A stretch of 41,656 nt of DNA from Burkholderiales bacterium (GTDB lineage Bacteria; Pseudomonadota; Gammaproteobacteria; Burkholderiales; Burkholderiaceae_C). Within the stretch, counting starts at the first letter, position 1. The number at the start of each line of letters is the position of its first letter. A model generated the notes under the pieces. It ran no database searches. It saw only the letters and a program-made list of their open reading frames with translations, and had not been told where the DNA came from. Below, piece by piece: positions 1-7,480 of this stretch. The stretch is from contig CANFIH010000015.1 in the NCBI GenBank assembly GCA_947446855.1, positions 1 to 41,656 on the forward strand. The letters run 5' to 3'. Position numbers and translations under genes: made by a program.

Positions 1-212
1 CGGATGATGTCGGCAATGTCCAGATAGGCCGAGATCGGCTTCTTGCCCTCGCCCACCAGGTAGGACTCGTCTGCCTTAAAACGGTGCAGGGCAAAGCGGT
101 CTTCGGTGGAGTAGATGGCAACGGTGCGTATGCCCATCTCGGAGGCGGCACGCAGGACGCGGATGGCGATTTCGCTGCGGTTGGCTACCAGGATGCTGCG
201 GATTTTTTTCAT
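1..212 (-). CDS. pyc: Pyruvate carboxylase, N-terminal part (runs off the window)
   Basis: The 70 visible residues start at an ATG (complement of 210-212) and form the first part of an ATP-grasp biotin carboxylase domain. They include the VANRSEIAIR motif, then RTVAIYS and ALHRFKADESYLVG. The ALHRFKADE-type stretch is typical of full-length pyruvate carboxylase (about 1150 residues) rather than of AccC or other acyl-CoA carboxylase subunits, which is why I prefer pyc. The enzyme makes oxaloacetate from pyruvate and bicarbonate in the cytoplasm as an anaplerotic step. The biotin carboxylase core, carboxyltransferase and biotinyl domains lie outside the window, so the call rests on the N-terminus alone. 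The alternative is the biotin carboxylase subunit of another carboxylase. Confidence 0.75.
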   Translation of the reverse strand, partial: MKKIRSILVANRSEIAIRVLRAASEMGIRTVAIYSTEDRFALHRFKADESYLVGEGKKPISAYLDIADII

Positions 213-370
213 GGCAAGAGACGATGATGGTGAATGAATCGCCCGAAACCGGAGCGGCCGGACGCATGCAAAGGCAGGTCACGCAATATCCGTGCCCTGT
301 GCTGCCTAGCGGCCTGACCGAATTGTGCTGCGCCAGGCCTTGCCCCTGGGCGCAGCGTTATGCACCCGCG

Positions 371-1261
371 TTACTTCGTGTAGTAGCCCACGCCCAGCAC
401 CACATCACCCACGCGCTGAATCAGCGTGTGTTTGCTCTCCACGGCGTTGGTGGCCGGGTTGCGCCAGACATACTCGACGGTGCCGCTGCCTTTGGTCTTG
501 GCCAGCGCAATCATGTCTTCAAACAGCGACTTGCCAGCGGCGTCTTTCAGCCCGCGCACATCCATGCCGTTGAGCTGGGGTGCGGCGCCCGAGGCGCGGT
601 AGCGGCCGTCTTCCAGGCCAATGGCAAACACGTACTCATCGTCATGGGCGAAACCGCCTTGCGGGTTGTTAAACGCGGCAAAAGCCTTTTCGCCGCCGCT
701 TTGCTTCAGAAAATCCACAGCCCGATCCAGCAGGGCCTGAGCCTCCTTCTGTGTGGCGCGCGATGTGTAGTAGCCCACGCTGACAATGTATTTGTCGACC
801 TTGGAGTACATGCCGATCTTGACGTCGATGTGATTCTCTTCCGGGTTGAGCCAGCGGTACTCAATGGCACCATTGGGGCTCTGCTCGGCCGCTGCAATCA
901 GATCGCGGATCATGGGTTTGCCGGCGGCGTCGCGCAGGTCCAGCACGTTGTGCCCGGCCAGCGACATCTGCTTGCCGCCATTGGCATACAGGAAACCGTC
1001 GGGGCCCACCACATACACGTAGTAGGGACCATAGACAAAAGTGCCCTGCTGCACGTTGAAGGCCTCAAAAGCCTTCTCCGGTCCGTTGCGTTTCAGATAG
1101 GCCACAGCGGCATCCAGCAACTCAGTGGCCCGCCCGGCCTTGGCGCGCTCGGTCGAACCCAGATGCTGGGGGTTGCTTGCGTCCAGCGCGTGGACCTGCG
1201 GCAGCAGAACAAAGCCCATGGAAAGAATCAGACCAAACAGACCGGACAAACGAAACTTCAT
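371..1261 (-). CDS. Exported double-Cache domain protein
   Basis: This 296-residue protein has a cleavable signal peptide (residues 1-25, hydrophobic core LFGLILSMGFVLLP, cleavage near VHA). Two similar Cache-like modules follow, about residues 45-165 and 170-296. Each has an alpha-helical lead (LLDAAVAYLKRNG / LLDRAVDFLKQSG), an FV/FA..Y.FV strand and a closing VGYYT motif, so the gene looks like an internal duplication of a single-Cache domain. There is no transmembrane anchor, HAMP or output domain, so it is probably a free periplasmic ligand-binding protein. Cache domains bind small molecules such as carboxylates and amino acids; the ligand here cannot be read. The gene stands alone between pyc and nnrS. 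An AGGAG ribosome site precedes the ATG. Confidence 0.7.
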   Translation of the reverse strand: MKFRLSGLFGLILSMGFVLLPQVHALDASNPQHLGSTERAKAGRATELLDAAVAYLKRNGPEKAFEAFNVQQGTFVYGPYYVYVVGPDGFLYANGGKQMSLAGHNVLDLRDAAGKPMIRDLIAAAEQSPNGAIEYRWLNPEENHIDVKIGMYSKVDKYIVSVGYYTSRATQKEAQALLDRAVDFLKQSGGEKAFAAFNNPQGGFAHDDEYVFAIGLEDGRYRASGAAPQLNGMDVRGLKDAAGKSLFEDMIALAKTKGSGTVEYVWRNPATNAVESKHTLIQRVGDVVLGVGYYTK

Positions 1262-1480
1262 AAATGCTCCTGGTTATTAGTGGGTGATGACATGAATACC
1301 CTCTGCCAAGGCTATTGCGCTTAGCCCCCGAAAGTCATGACCTACATCAACTCCGCCAGCATCGGTCTCATATTGCAACAAAACCGGCCCGCATACGCCC
1401 AAGGGCCCTGCCAGCCAACAACGCAGCCAAAGTCGCGCGACGTTCAAGGTACTGACGCGGGCGGGCGCGGGGCCACCGGC

Positions 1481-2674
1481 CTAGCCGGGATGTCCGTCCG
1501 GCCTGGCCCGGCTCAGAATCGGCCCATAGCGAAACGCATACCAGCCAAAACCACAGGACCACAAGGCCGAGGCAAGAAGCAGCGCATCCAAGGTCCATGC
1601 CGCAAACATCAGGGGCACAAACACCCGCACCAGGGCCGCCAACCCGACCAGGCTGTAGCAGACCAGCTCGGTCGGCCCGGCACGCAGCAAGCGGCCGGTG
1701 TGACCCAGCGCGGTGCGCGTCATCATGCCCATCACCATGCACCCGATGGCACCAGCGGTCAGCGCGTGGGTGGCGGCTGAGGCCGGCACCCACGCCAAGG
1801 CGGCCAGTGCGCGCAGCAGCAGGTGCACCGGTATCCAGGCATAGGCCATATGCAGCACCCACACCAGCGGCACGCGCAAGGTCTTCCAGGGCTGCCAAAG
1901 CCACCAGCGCACGCCGTGTGCCACCGACGCCGCCAGCGCCAGCAGGGCCAATGCCCCCGCGCTGACCTGCAGCAGGTCGGCCAGCAGCAAGGCCAGCACC
2001 AGGCCCAAGGCCAGCTTTTCCACCTGTGGATGGCGCGTGGCCCGGGCGCCGGGCACGCCGTTGTTGGTGAACATCGGGGTGACACGGCCGGCCATCACGG
2101 CCATGACAAACAGCATGCCATCCAGCCCGAGTTGAATGCCGGCCCAAGCCGGCAACTGCACGACACCCAAAGCACTCAGATGCACACCCAACTGCGCCAG
2201 CCCCATCAGCACCAGCAGCCCAACAAAGAAATAGTTGCGCCTGTTACGTGCCTTGTAAAAGGGAATGCCCAAGGCCACCGCAGCGGCCAGCGGGAAGGCG
2301 CAGCCCACCAGCGCGGCGGCCCAGCCATACGGAGTGAGCACGAGGATGCGACCGGCCAGCCACAGCGCCGTCAGTGCAGCCAGCCACCCGCCCGTGGGCG
2401 TAGCCTGCCCCGACCAGTTGCGACCGGCGGTCAGCAGAAAGCCCACCACCACCGCCAAGGTAAAGCCAAACAGCATTTCATGTGCATGCCACAGCGGGCC
2501 CTGCAAATAGGCATGCGCCAGCAGGCCGGACAACTGCAGCCCCCACAGCGCAATCGACAGGGCCGCAAAGATGCTGGCCAGCCAGTAAAAGGGTCTGAAC
2601 CCCAGCGCCCACAGGGCGAAGGCGGGGGTTTGCGGGGGGCGCGGTGCTTCCGCTATCGTGATCAGTGTGGCCAT
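1481..2674 (-). CDS. nnrS: NnrS family haem-copper membrane protein
   Basis: This 397-residue polytopic membrane protein has about 12 hydrophobic segments and begins with the NnrS signature ALWALGFRPFYWLAS. It also has the conserved HAMEMLFG-like helix (WHAHEMLFGFTL) and the late GCMVMGMMTRTALGHTGR block, with histidines suited to haem/copper binding. NnrS proteins protect against nitric oxide and nitrosative stress and are usually NO-regulated. The gene lies directly downstream of ric on the same strand, so the two are likely co-transcribed from the NsrR-controlled promoter. I place the start at the ATG at 2674, just ahead of the family-conserved region. An in-frame ATG at 2701 is also possible, and neither has a clear ribosome site. 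Confidence 0.88.
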   Translation of the reverse strand: MATLITIAEAPRPPQTPAFALWALGFRPFYWLASIFAALSIALWGLQLSGLLAHAYLQGPLWHAHEMLFGFTLAVVVGFLLTAGRNWSGQATPTGGWLAALTALWLAGRILVLTPYGWAAALVGCAFPLAAAVALGIPFYKARNRRNYFFVGLLVLMGLAQLGVHLSALGVVQLPAWAGIQLGLDGMLFVMAVMAGRVTPMFTNNGVPGARATRHPQVEKLALGLVLALLLADLLQVSAGALALLALAASVAHGVRWWLWQPWKTLRVPLVWVLHMAYAWIPVHLLLRALAALAWVPASAATHALTAGAIGCMVMGMMTRTALGHTGRLLRAGPTELVCYSLVGLAALVRVFVPLMFAAWTLDALLLASALWSCGFGWYAFRYGPILSRARPDGHPG

Positions 2675-2721
2675 GGGAGGGGCATTCTTTGGCGTACGCA
2701 TTACCGGCGCAAGGCCTGGTC

Positions 2722-3453
2722 CTAACCGCCGCAGCTGCCGCAACAGGGCGACGGCGCGGGCTGGGGCTGATCAAACTGCGTGAACAGCAGGTTGTTTTCC
2801 AGATGGATGTGGTTCACCAGATCGTCATTGAGCTGGGCAATGCCGGCGTACAACGCGCGCCAGGTATTGCAGGCGCCCTGGGGCGGTGTGGCGCTGTGCG
2901 TCAGCTCGGCCAGACGGTCCACCATGGCGCCATGGTGGATGTGTTCGGCGCGCATCATGCCAATGGGCCGCCTGGCCACAGCGTTGCCGCCGGCCAGCAG
3001 CAGGGGAAACAGAATGGCCTCTTCCTTGTGCATGTGCTGCAGCAGTTCCTGCTCCACCGCCTCCAGCAACTCGGCCAGGCCGGCGGGCACCAGGGGGTGC
3101 TCGCGGTGCACGGCTTCAACCCGGCGCGCCATGCGCACCAATTCAGGCAGCTGGGCGCGGTGCACCGCGTGGTAACGGCTCAGGATGTGTTCAATCAAGG
3201 CTGCGGGTTCGCTGTGCAGCACAGGCTGGTCCGCGTGCTGCAACCCGCCCAGCTCGGCCAACAGGGCATCCAGGTCCAGGCCCTTGTCAGCAGCCGACTG
3301 GCGCAGGCTGACTTGACCACCGCAGCAAAAGTCGAGCTTCAGGCGACGAAAGACGGCAGTGGCACCGGGCAACTGCACCGCGATGTAACCAAGAGATTGT
3401 CCGGCATCCAGCACAAAGTCAGCGGGCTGGGTGGTTTGCAGGCGAGCGTTCAT
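2722..3453 (-). CDS. ric: Ric/YtfE/ScdA iron-sulfur cluster repair di-iron protein
   Basis: This protein of about 243 residues has the ScdA N-terminal domain (SLGYIAVQLPGA followed by DFCCGG with the conserved Cys pair). A hemerythrin-like four-helix domain follows, with repeated His/Glu ligands (HILSRYHAVHRAQLPEL, HMHKEEAILFP, MRAEHIHHGAM, HIHLENNLLF). Ric proteins repair Fe-S clusters damaged by NO or oxidants and act in the cytoplasm. The ATG at 3453 has an AAGGA ribosome site 9 bases upstream; a TTG further upstream is less likely. The gene is divergent from nsrR and upstream of nnrS, forming a compact NO-response unit. Two NsrR-like operators lie in the short divergent region. Confidence 0.92.
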   Translation of the reverse strand: MNARLQTTQPADFVLDAGQSLGYIAVQLPGATAVFRRLKLDFCCGGQVSLRQSAADKGLDLDALLAELGGLQHADQPVLHSEPAALIEHILSRYHAVHRAQLPELVRMARRVEAVHREHPLVPAGLAELLEAVEQELLQHMHKEEAILFPLLLAGGNAVARRPIGMMRAEHIHHGAMVDRLAELTHSATPPQGACNTWRALYAGIAQLNDDLVNHIHLENNLLFTQFDQPQPAPSPCCGSCGG

Positions 3454-3469
3454 GGCATTCAATCCTTCA

Positions 3470-3492
3470 AAGGTTCATTTAAGATGAATGTA
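3470..3492. promoter_or_regulatory. NsrR-like operator 1
   Basis: The core is TTCAT-N5-ATGAA (3474-3488), a perfect inverted repeat. Over 23 bases it matches the published enterobacterial NsrR box (AAGATGCATTT-A-AAATACATCTT type) at about 15 positions by eye. It sits immediately upstream of ric and is the ric-proximal copy of two. Repression of ric-nnrS in the absence of NO is the expected role. Confidence 0.6.
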
Positions 3493-3503
3493 TTGTATTG
3501 GAT

Positions 3504-3526
3504 AAAATTCATGCAAAATGAATCTT
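3504..3526. promoter_or_regulatory. NsrR-like operator 2
   Basis: The core is ATTCAT-N5-ATGAAT (3507-3523), a perfect inverted repeat. It shares the TTCAT-N5-ATGAA core with the box centred near 3481 and matches the NsrR consensus at about 17 of 23 positions by eye. Its centre is 34 bp from the first and about 35 bp before the nsrR start, consistent with autoregulation. Confidence 0.62.
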
Positions 3527-3549
3527 TTATCCAAGAAGCCTTTCATGCC

Positions 3550-4011
3550 ATGCGCCTGACCCAGTGGACCGACTACACCCTGCGCGTGCTGATGTATTGC
3601 GCCAGTTGCCAGCTGCGTGACCAGCTGGTGACGATTACCGAGATTGCCGAGGGCCATGGCATCTCACGCAGCCACCTGACCAAGATCGTGCATCAGCTGG
3701 GCGCCCAGGGCCTGCTGGAGACCACACGCGGACGCGGCGGCGGCATGCGCCTGTCCAGGCCGGCTTCACAAATCAACGTGGGCGAGGTGGTGCGCCAAAC
3801 CGAAACCGACTTCGCCATGGTGGAGTGCTTCGAGCCCAGCAGCAACCAGTGCTGTCTGAGTCTGCATTGCCGGCTCAAGGGCGTGCTGCACCAGGCGACC
3901 AATAGCTATCTGGCGGTGCTGGACGGCGTGACGCTGGCCGACCTGGTGGCACCGGCCGACCAGAAGGTGCAGATGCCGGCCTCCCGAAAGCCCCGGGTTG
4001 CGGCACCTTAA
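3550..4011 (+). CDS. nsrR: NsrR, NO-sensing Rrf2-family repressor
   Basis: This 153-residue protein starts MRLTQWTDYTLRVLMYCA, the typical Rrf2/NsrR opening. It has a winged helix with ITEIAEGHGISRSHLTKIVHQL and the GRGGGMRLSRP wing. The cluster-binding cysteines are in place (C93, C101/C102, C107 in ECFEPSSNQCCLSLHC), as in [4Fe-4S] NsrR rather than IscR or CymR. NO destroys the cluster and derepresses targets. The open frame continues far upstream, but that part is antisense to ric and has no family similarity, so I start at the ATG at 3550. The ribosome site is weak. It is divergent from its likely targets ric and nnrS. Confidence 0.92.
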   Translation: MRLTQWTDYTLRVLMYCASCQLRDQLVTITEIAEGHGISRSHLTKIVHQLGAQGLLETTRGRGGGMRLSRPASQINVGEVVRQTETDFAMVECFEPSSNQCCLSLHCRLKGVLHQATNSYLAVLDGVTLADLVAPADQKVQMPASRKPRVAAP

Positions 4012-4181
4012 GCACCCGACCCTATTCCCCCGGCAAAGTGCAGCGCAACCGCCCCATGAAAAGAAGCCTCGCAAAACCAGCGACCGTAGTGCTGTGCTGT
4101 GCTGCGCCTACCTGACAGCCATGCTGCTGTGTTTGCTGGAGTTTTCCGGCATCGTTCCGGCCACTGCAGCCCCCTGGCATC

Positions 4182-4364
4182 GGTGCCGAGCAACTGGCCG
4201 AGATGGAAACGAATATTGACAACGTGACACGGCACTGGAACCAGGCGCTGTCCCTGATCAGCGACCCCGATGAGAGCTGGCTGGCCAGTGCCGTCAGCAC
4301 CCAGCGCATGCAGTTTTTGCAACTCGGCTTGCTGCCGTCGCTGCAACTCCTGCATCAGGACGGG
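4182..4364 (+). pseudogene. Remnant of a chemoreceptor (MCP) ligand-binding domain
   Basis: One frame encodes about 60 residues that read like the four-helix periplasmic domain of a Tar-like chemoreceptor: EMETNIDNVTRHWNQALSLI, then WLASAVSTQRMQFLQLGLLP. It has no start of its own, no transmembrane pair, no HAMP and no signalling domain. A hydrophobic stretch in a different frame at about 4090-4170 (AYLTAMLLCLLEFSGI) could be the former first transmembrane helix, which would imply a frameshift. The homology is breakpoint-like at about 4365, where a SirB2 fragment follows. I read it as debris, not a functional gene. Confidence 0.5.
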
Positions 4365-4377
4365 TCGGCCTGCAAGC

Positions 4378-4557
4378 GTCAAGATGCTGCACCAGACGGC
4401 GGTGGTGCTGGCCGGCCTGGGCTTTGCGGTGCGCGCCTGGGCCAGCCTGCGCGGCCTGCCATGGGTGCGGGGTCGCGCAGCCAAAACCGTTCCGCATGGG
4501 GTGGACACGGTGTTGCTGGCTTCGGCCCTGACGAAGCTCTGGATGCTGCGGTATAAC
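4378..4557 (+). pseudogene. Truncated SirB2-family membrane protein
   Basis: About 60 residues (VKMLHQTAVVLAGLGFAVRA, then KTVPHGVDTVLLASAL) match the central part of SirB2 (invasion gene expression up-regulator) proteins. In this family the PHxVDTxLLASA motif follows the first membrane helix. Intact SirB2 is about 120 residues with three or four helices. Here the N-terminal start, the third helix and the C-terminus are missing, and the frame then runs into unrelated sequence. It directly follows the chemoreceptor remnant, so the two fragments probably mark one deletion junction. Confidence 0.55.
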
Positions 4558-4589
4558 CGTGAGCCTGCGGTACTTATCAGGAGCACACC

Positions 4590-4919
4590 ATGTCTCTACC
4601 CCACGCCCAATCGGGCGAACCGATCCAGGTGACACCCTTTGGCTCAGACCTGAGCCAGCAGCGCACGCTGGCACTGTTCAAATCCACGCAACTGGAGGTG
4701 ATGCGCCTGGTGCTGCCGGCGGGCAAGTCGATGCCCGCGCACAAGCTGTCCGGGGAAGTCACCATCCAGTGCATAGAGGGCCGGCTCAATGTCGAAGTGG
4801 ATGGTCAGCCCACGCTGCTGCAGGCCGGCCATTTGATGTTCCTGCGGGGACAGGTGCCACACAGCGTGACGGCGCTGGAAGACGCCTCTGCCCTGGTCAC
4901 CATCGTTCTGCAACCGTAA
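4590..4919 (+). CDS. Small single-domain cupin protein
   Basis: This 109-residue protein folds as one cupin barrel. The first motif region is PAGKSMPAHKLSGEVTIQCI and the second is LQAGHLMFLRGQVPHSVTAL. The metal-binding His/Glu set is partly present (H in PAHK, E in GEV, H in VPHSV), so metal binding is plausible but the activity is unknown. The ATG has a good AGGAG site 7 bases upstream. It stands alone on the plus strand after the gene debris and about 130 bp before the next gene. Cupins of this size are often annotated as regulators of redox or sugar metabolism; nothing here selects among those roles. Confidence 0.7.
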   Translation: MSLPHAQSGEPIQVTPFGSDLSQQRTLALFKSTQLEVMRLVLPAGKSMPAHKLSGEVTIQCIEGRLNVEVDGQPTLLQAGHLMFLRGQVPHSVTALEDASALVTIVLQP

Positions 4920-4952
4920 GTTCGCGCCGGGCGCAGTGTTCTGCGTGGGCTC

Positions 4953-4968
4953 TGGCATGCAAGCTGCT
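4953..4968 (+). promoter_or_regulatory. Candidate sigma54 (-24/-12) promoter, unit starting at 5044
   Basis: The sequence TGGCATG-CAAG-CTGCT keeps the invariant GG and GC at the required spacing; the -12 box has C in place of the first T. It lies about 75 bp upstream of the exported protein gene at 5044. It is weaker than the other -24/-12 sites of this locus. Confidence 0.5.
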
Positions 4969-5043
4969 TCAAGGGGGGCACAACAATAAAGGTGGTTACC
5001 CCACTGTCGCCTGCAGGCGATTCACGATAAGGACATAAAAACA

Positions 5044-5625
5044 ATGCAAACCCTTTTCCAAACACTGTGCGGCCACTGCCGCGTGCTGGCCTTTCTCTCT
5101 CTGCTGGCCATGCTGGCACCGGCCATGGCCTGGGACCTGTCCGGCACCAAGCGCATCAGCGCGATGACCCGGGACCAACAGCTCATCCCGATTGGCACGG
5201 TTGACTTCAAACCACAGCCCGACGGCAATACCGGTTTCACCCTGCACATGGACCATGCGCGCTTCACGGATCACTTTCTGTCGATGAAAGAGTTCAAGTG
5301 CCTGGAAGGCGCAGACGAGGTGATGTGCCACGTGCCCTACCCCTACAAGAACCCGGCCGTGGTTTCCGCCAGCAGCTTCGCCTGGCTGGAACACAGCCTG
5401 CTGTTCCTGTTCAAGCAGCCCAGGGACTTCGGCGCCAAGTTGTGGAATGGCTTGTACTACCGGCTTGAACGCGACGAGGCCGGCCTGGTGGGCACACCGC
5501 AGGCGGTGGACCTGAACCTGATCAGTGCGCCACCCGAGGACCTGTCCACCCCGCCCTACAACGCGGCGCTGCGTGACGACGTGCCGACCGGCGCGCGCTG
5601 GATAGAGCGGCTGTTGATTCGCTGA
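5044..5625 (+). CDS. Exported protein of unknown function
   Basis: This 193-residue protein has a clear signal peptide (VLAFLSLLAMLAPAMA, cleavage after AMA, about residue 29) and a soluble, mixed alpha/beta-looking mature part with a Cys pair (FKC...VMC, about 25 residues apart). I recognise no family. A candidate sigma54 promoter precedes it and a very good one follows it, in front of the NitT-type ABC operon on the same strand. It is therefore probably part of the alcohol oxidation regulon and may act with that transporter in the periplasm. The ATG at 5044 has an AAGGA site about 10 bases upstream. Confidence 0.65.
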   Translation: MQTLFQTLCGHCRVLAFLSLLAMLAPAMAWDLSGTKRISAMTRDQQLIPIGTVDFKPQPDGNTGFTLHMDHARFTDHFLSMKEFKCLEGADEVMCHVPYPYKNPAVVSASSFAWLEHSLLFLFKQPRDFGAKLWNGLYYRLERDEAGLVGTPQAVDLNLISAPPEDLSTPPYNAALRDDVPTGARWIERLLIR

Positions 5626-5637
5626 GGGAGTCTGGCT

Positions 5638-5653
5638 TGGCACGCCACTTGCG
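5638..5653 (+). promoter_or_regulatory. Sigma54 (-24/-12) promoter for the NitT/TauT-type ABC operon
   Basis: TGGCACG-CCAC-TTGCG is a full match to the sigma54 consensus TGGCACG-N4-TTGC. It is in the intergenic space 59 bp before the ATG of the binding-protein gene at 5712. It is the best -24/-12 site I see in the window. Confidence 0.82.
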
Positions 5654-5711
5654 GTTGCTGTGTTAACTTCTAACCATTCGAGACAACACCTGCGGGTGCC
5701 AGCCCTTTTCC

Positions 5712-6722
5712 ATGTTCCTGCGCTCCTTGATCCCCCTTCTTTTCGGCGTATTGATGGCCCTGACAGCCACCACGGCGCCTGCGGCCGATGCCAGTGGTGT
5801 GCCACTGCGCGTGGGAGTGCTCCAGTTTGGAACAGTGGCATGGGAACTGGACGTGATGCAGGCCAACAAACTGGCACAAAAGCGCGGCCTGAATCTGAAG
5901 ATCGTGCCGCTGGCCTCGGGCGATGCCTCCACCGTGGCCCTGCAGGGCGGCGCGGTGGATGTGATCGTGTCGGACTGGATCTGGGTCACGCGCCAGCGCG
6001 CCGAAGGCAGTGCCTATACCTTTACGCCCTACTCCAACGCGGTGGGCTCGGTGATGGTGAAGGCTGACAGCGGACTGCGCAGCCTGACCGATCTCAAAGG
6101 CAAATCCATAGGCGTGAGTGGCGGCCCCACGGACAAAACCTGGTTGCTGCTGCGCGCCTTTGCCCACAAGAAATACGGCATGGACCTGGGAGCAACCGCC
6201 AAGCCGGTGTATGCCGCGCCGCCCCTGCTCAATGAGCTGGCGCTGTCCGGCCAGGTGAACGCTGCGCTCAATGTCTGGCATTTTGATGCCCGACTCGAAG
6301 CCAATGGCATGCGCCCCCTGATCAAGCTGCCGGAAATCCTGGCCGGCCTGGGCGTGGACAAACCGATTCCCCTGATCGGCTGGGTGTTCCGCGAAGACTG
6401 GGCCAACCAGAATCCGCAAACCATGGAGCGCTTCATGGCCGCCTCCATGGAAGCCAAAGCCCTGATGGCCAAAAGCGATGCCGAGTGGGAGCGGCTCAAG
6501 CCCCTGATGCGCGCCGAAGACAACGCCACCTTTCTGGCACTCAAGACCGGCTATCGCAGCGGCATACCCACTTGCGCCGACGCCGACTACGAATCCGGCG
6601 TGGCCACCGTGTTCAAGATACTGGCCGAAACCGGTGGCGAGAAACTGGTGGGCAAGTCCAAGGGCTTGTCGGACGGCACCTTCTGGAGTGGCTTCAAGTT
6701 GCCTGCATGTCCGAAAAGTTGA
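5712..6722 (+). CDS. ABC transporter periplasmic binding protein, NitT/TauT type
   Basis: This 336-residue protein has a signal peptide (residues 1-25, cleavage near PAAD) and the NMT1/SsuA-like periplasmic fold. It starts with VPLRVGVLQFGTVAWELDVM, then has the DVIVSDWIWVTRQR and LKGKSIGVSGGPTDKTWLLL segments that shape the ligand cleft. Family members bind nitrate, sulfonates, thiamine precursors or other small organics; the ligand here is not evident. It is followed by its permease (16-base overlap) and ATPase (ATGA overlap), a complete importer operon. The consensus sigma54 promoter just upstream links it to the alcohol oxidation locus. The ATG lacks a strong ribosome site. Confidence 0.85.
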   Translation: MFLRSLIPLLFGVLMALTATTAPAADASGVPLRVGVLQFGTVAWELDVMQANKLAQKRGLNLKIVPLASGDASTVALQGGAVDVIVSDWIWVTRQRAEGSAYTFTPYSNAVGSVMVKADSGLRSLTDLKGKSIGVSGGPTDKTWLLLRAFAHKKYGMDLGATAKPVYAAPPLLNELALSGQVNAALNVWHFDARLEANGMRPLIKLPEILAGLGVDKPIPLIGWVFREDWANQNPQTMERFMAASMEAKALMAKSDAEWERLKPLMRAEDNATFLALKTGYRSGIPTCADADYESGVATVFKILAETGGEKLVGKSKGLSDGTFWSGFKLPACPKS

Positions 6723-7480
6723 ACTCCGCGCCCGACGCGCCCTCGGGCGCCTGGTCGCGCGTCTGGCCGCTGCTGGCCTTGACCCTGCTCTGGCAACTGG
6801 TCGCCATGCAGGCGCATAGCCGGGTGCTGCCCACGCCGCTGGCGGTGTTTGAGGTGCTGCTGCGCGAAGTCCGCTCCGGCGACTTGCCGTTTCATCTGGG
6901 GCAAACCATTACCCGCGTGGCCATCAGTTTCTGTTTGGCCATGCTGCTGGGCGTGGGCCTGGGCATTTTGATGGGGCGCTCGCGGCGCGTGGACCGGGTG
7001 CTGGACAGCTTTCTGATTCTGGGACTGAACGTGCCGGCCCTGGTCACCACCATCCTGTGCTACATCTGGTTTGGCCTGAGCGAGACTGCCGCCATCCTGG
7101 CCGTCGTGGTCAACAAAATCCCCATGGTGGCGATCAACTTGCGCGAGGGCGCGCGCGCCGTCGACAGCCACCTGATGGAGGTGGCGCAGGTCTACCGCCT
7201 GTCGCGCAGCGCGCGTTTTTTCAAGGTCTATCTGCCGCAGCTCTATCCCTATCTGTTCAGCTCGGCACGCAACGGCCTGGCGCTGATCTGGAAGATCGTG
7301 CTGGTGGTGGAGTTGCTGGGCCGCAGCGATGGCGTGGGGTTTCAGATCGGCAGCTTCTTCCACTTCTTTGACATCACCAGCATCCTGGCCTACACGCTGG
7401 CGTTTTCTGCGCTGATCTTTTTTCTGGAAGCTGCCCTGCTGCGGCCGCTGGAAAACCGTCTGAACCGGTGGCGCACATGA
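6707..7480 (+). CDS. ABC transporter permease, NitT/TauT (SsuC-like) type
   Basis: This 257-residue inner-membrane protein has about six transmembrane helices. The permease EAA-type loop reads REGARAVDSHLMEVAQVYRL and is followed by FFKVYLPQLYPYLFSSARNG, the site that contacts the ATPase. It belongs to the binding-protein-dependent permease family used by nitrate, sulfonate and taurine importers. I chose the ATG at 6707, which overlaps the end of the binding-protein gene by 16 bases; the frame stays open upstream, but only as a shadow of that gene. Its stop overlaps the start of the ATPase gene (ATGA), so translation of the three genes is coupled. Confidence 0.88.
   Translation: MSEKLNSAPDAPSGAWSRVWPLLALTLLWQLVAMQAHSRVLPTPLAVFEVLLREVRSGDLPFHLGQTITRVAISFCLAMLLGVGLGILMGRSRRVDRVLDSFLILGLNVPALVTTILCYIWFGLSETAAILAVVVNKIPMVAINLREGARAVDSHLMEVAQVYRLSRSARFFKVYLPQLYPYLFSSARNGLALIWKIVLVVELLGRSDGVGFQIGSFFHFFDITSILAYTLAFSALIFFLEAALLRPLENRLNRWRT

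Noticed and set aside
330..356. Hairpin TGCGCCAGG / CCTGGGCGCA after the Cache gene as a terminator
   Set aside because: The stem is imperfect with a bulge and there is no T run on the minus strand.
2665..3549. Upstream extension of the nsrR frame by about 295 codons
   Set aside because: The extension is antisense to ric and covers the NsrR operators; the family start is the ATG at 3550.
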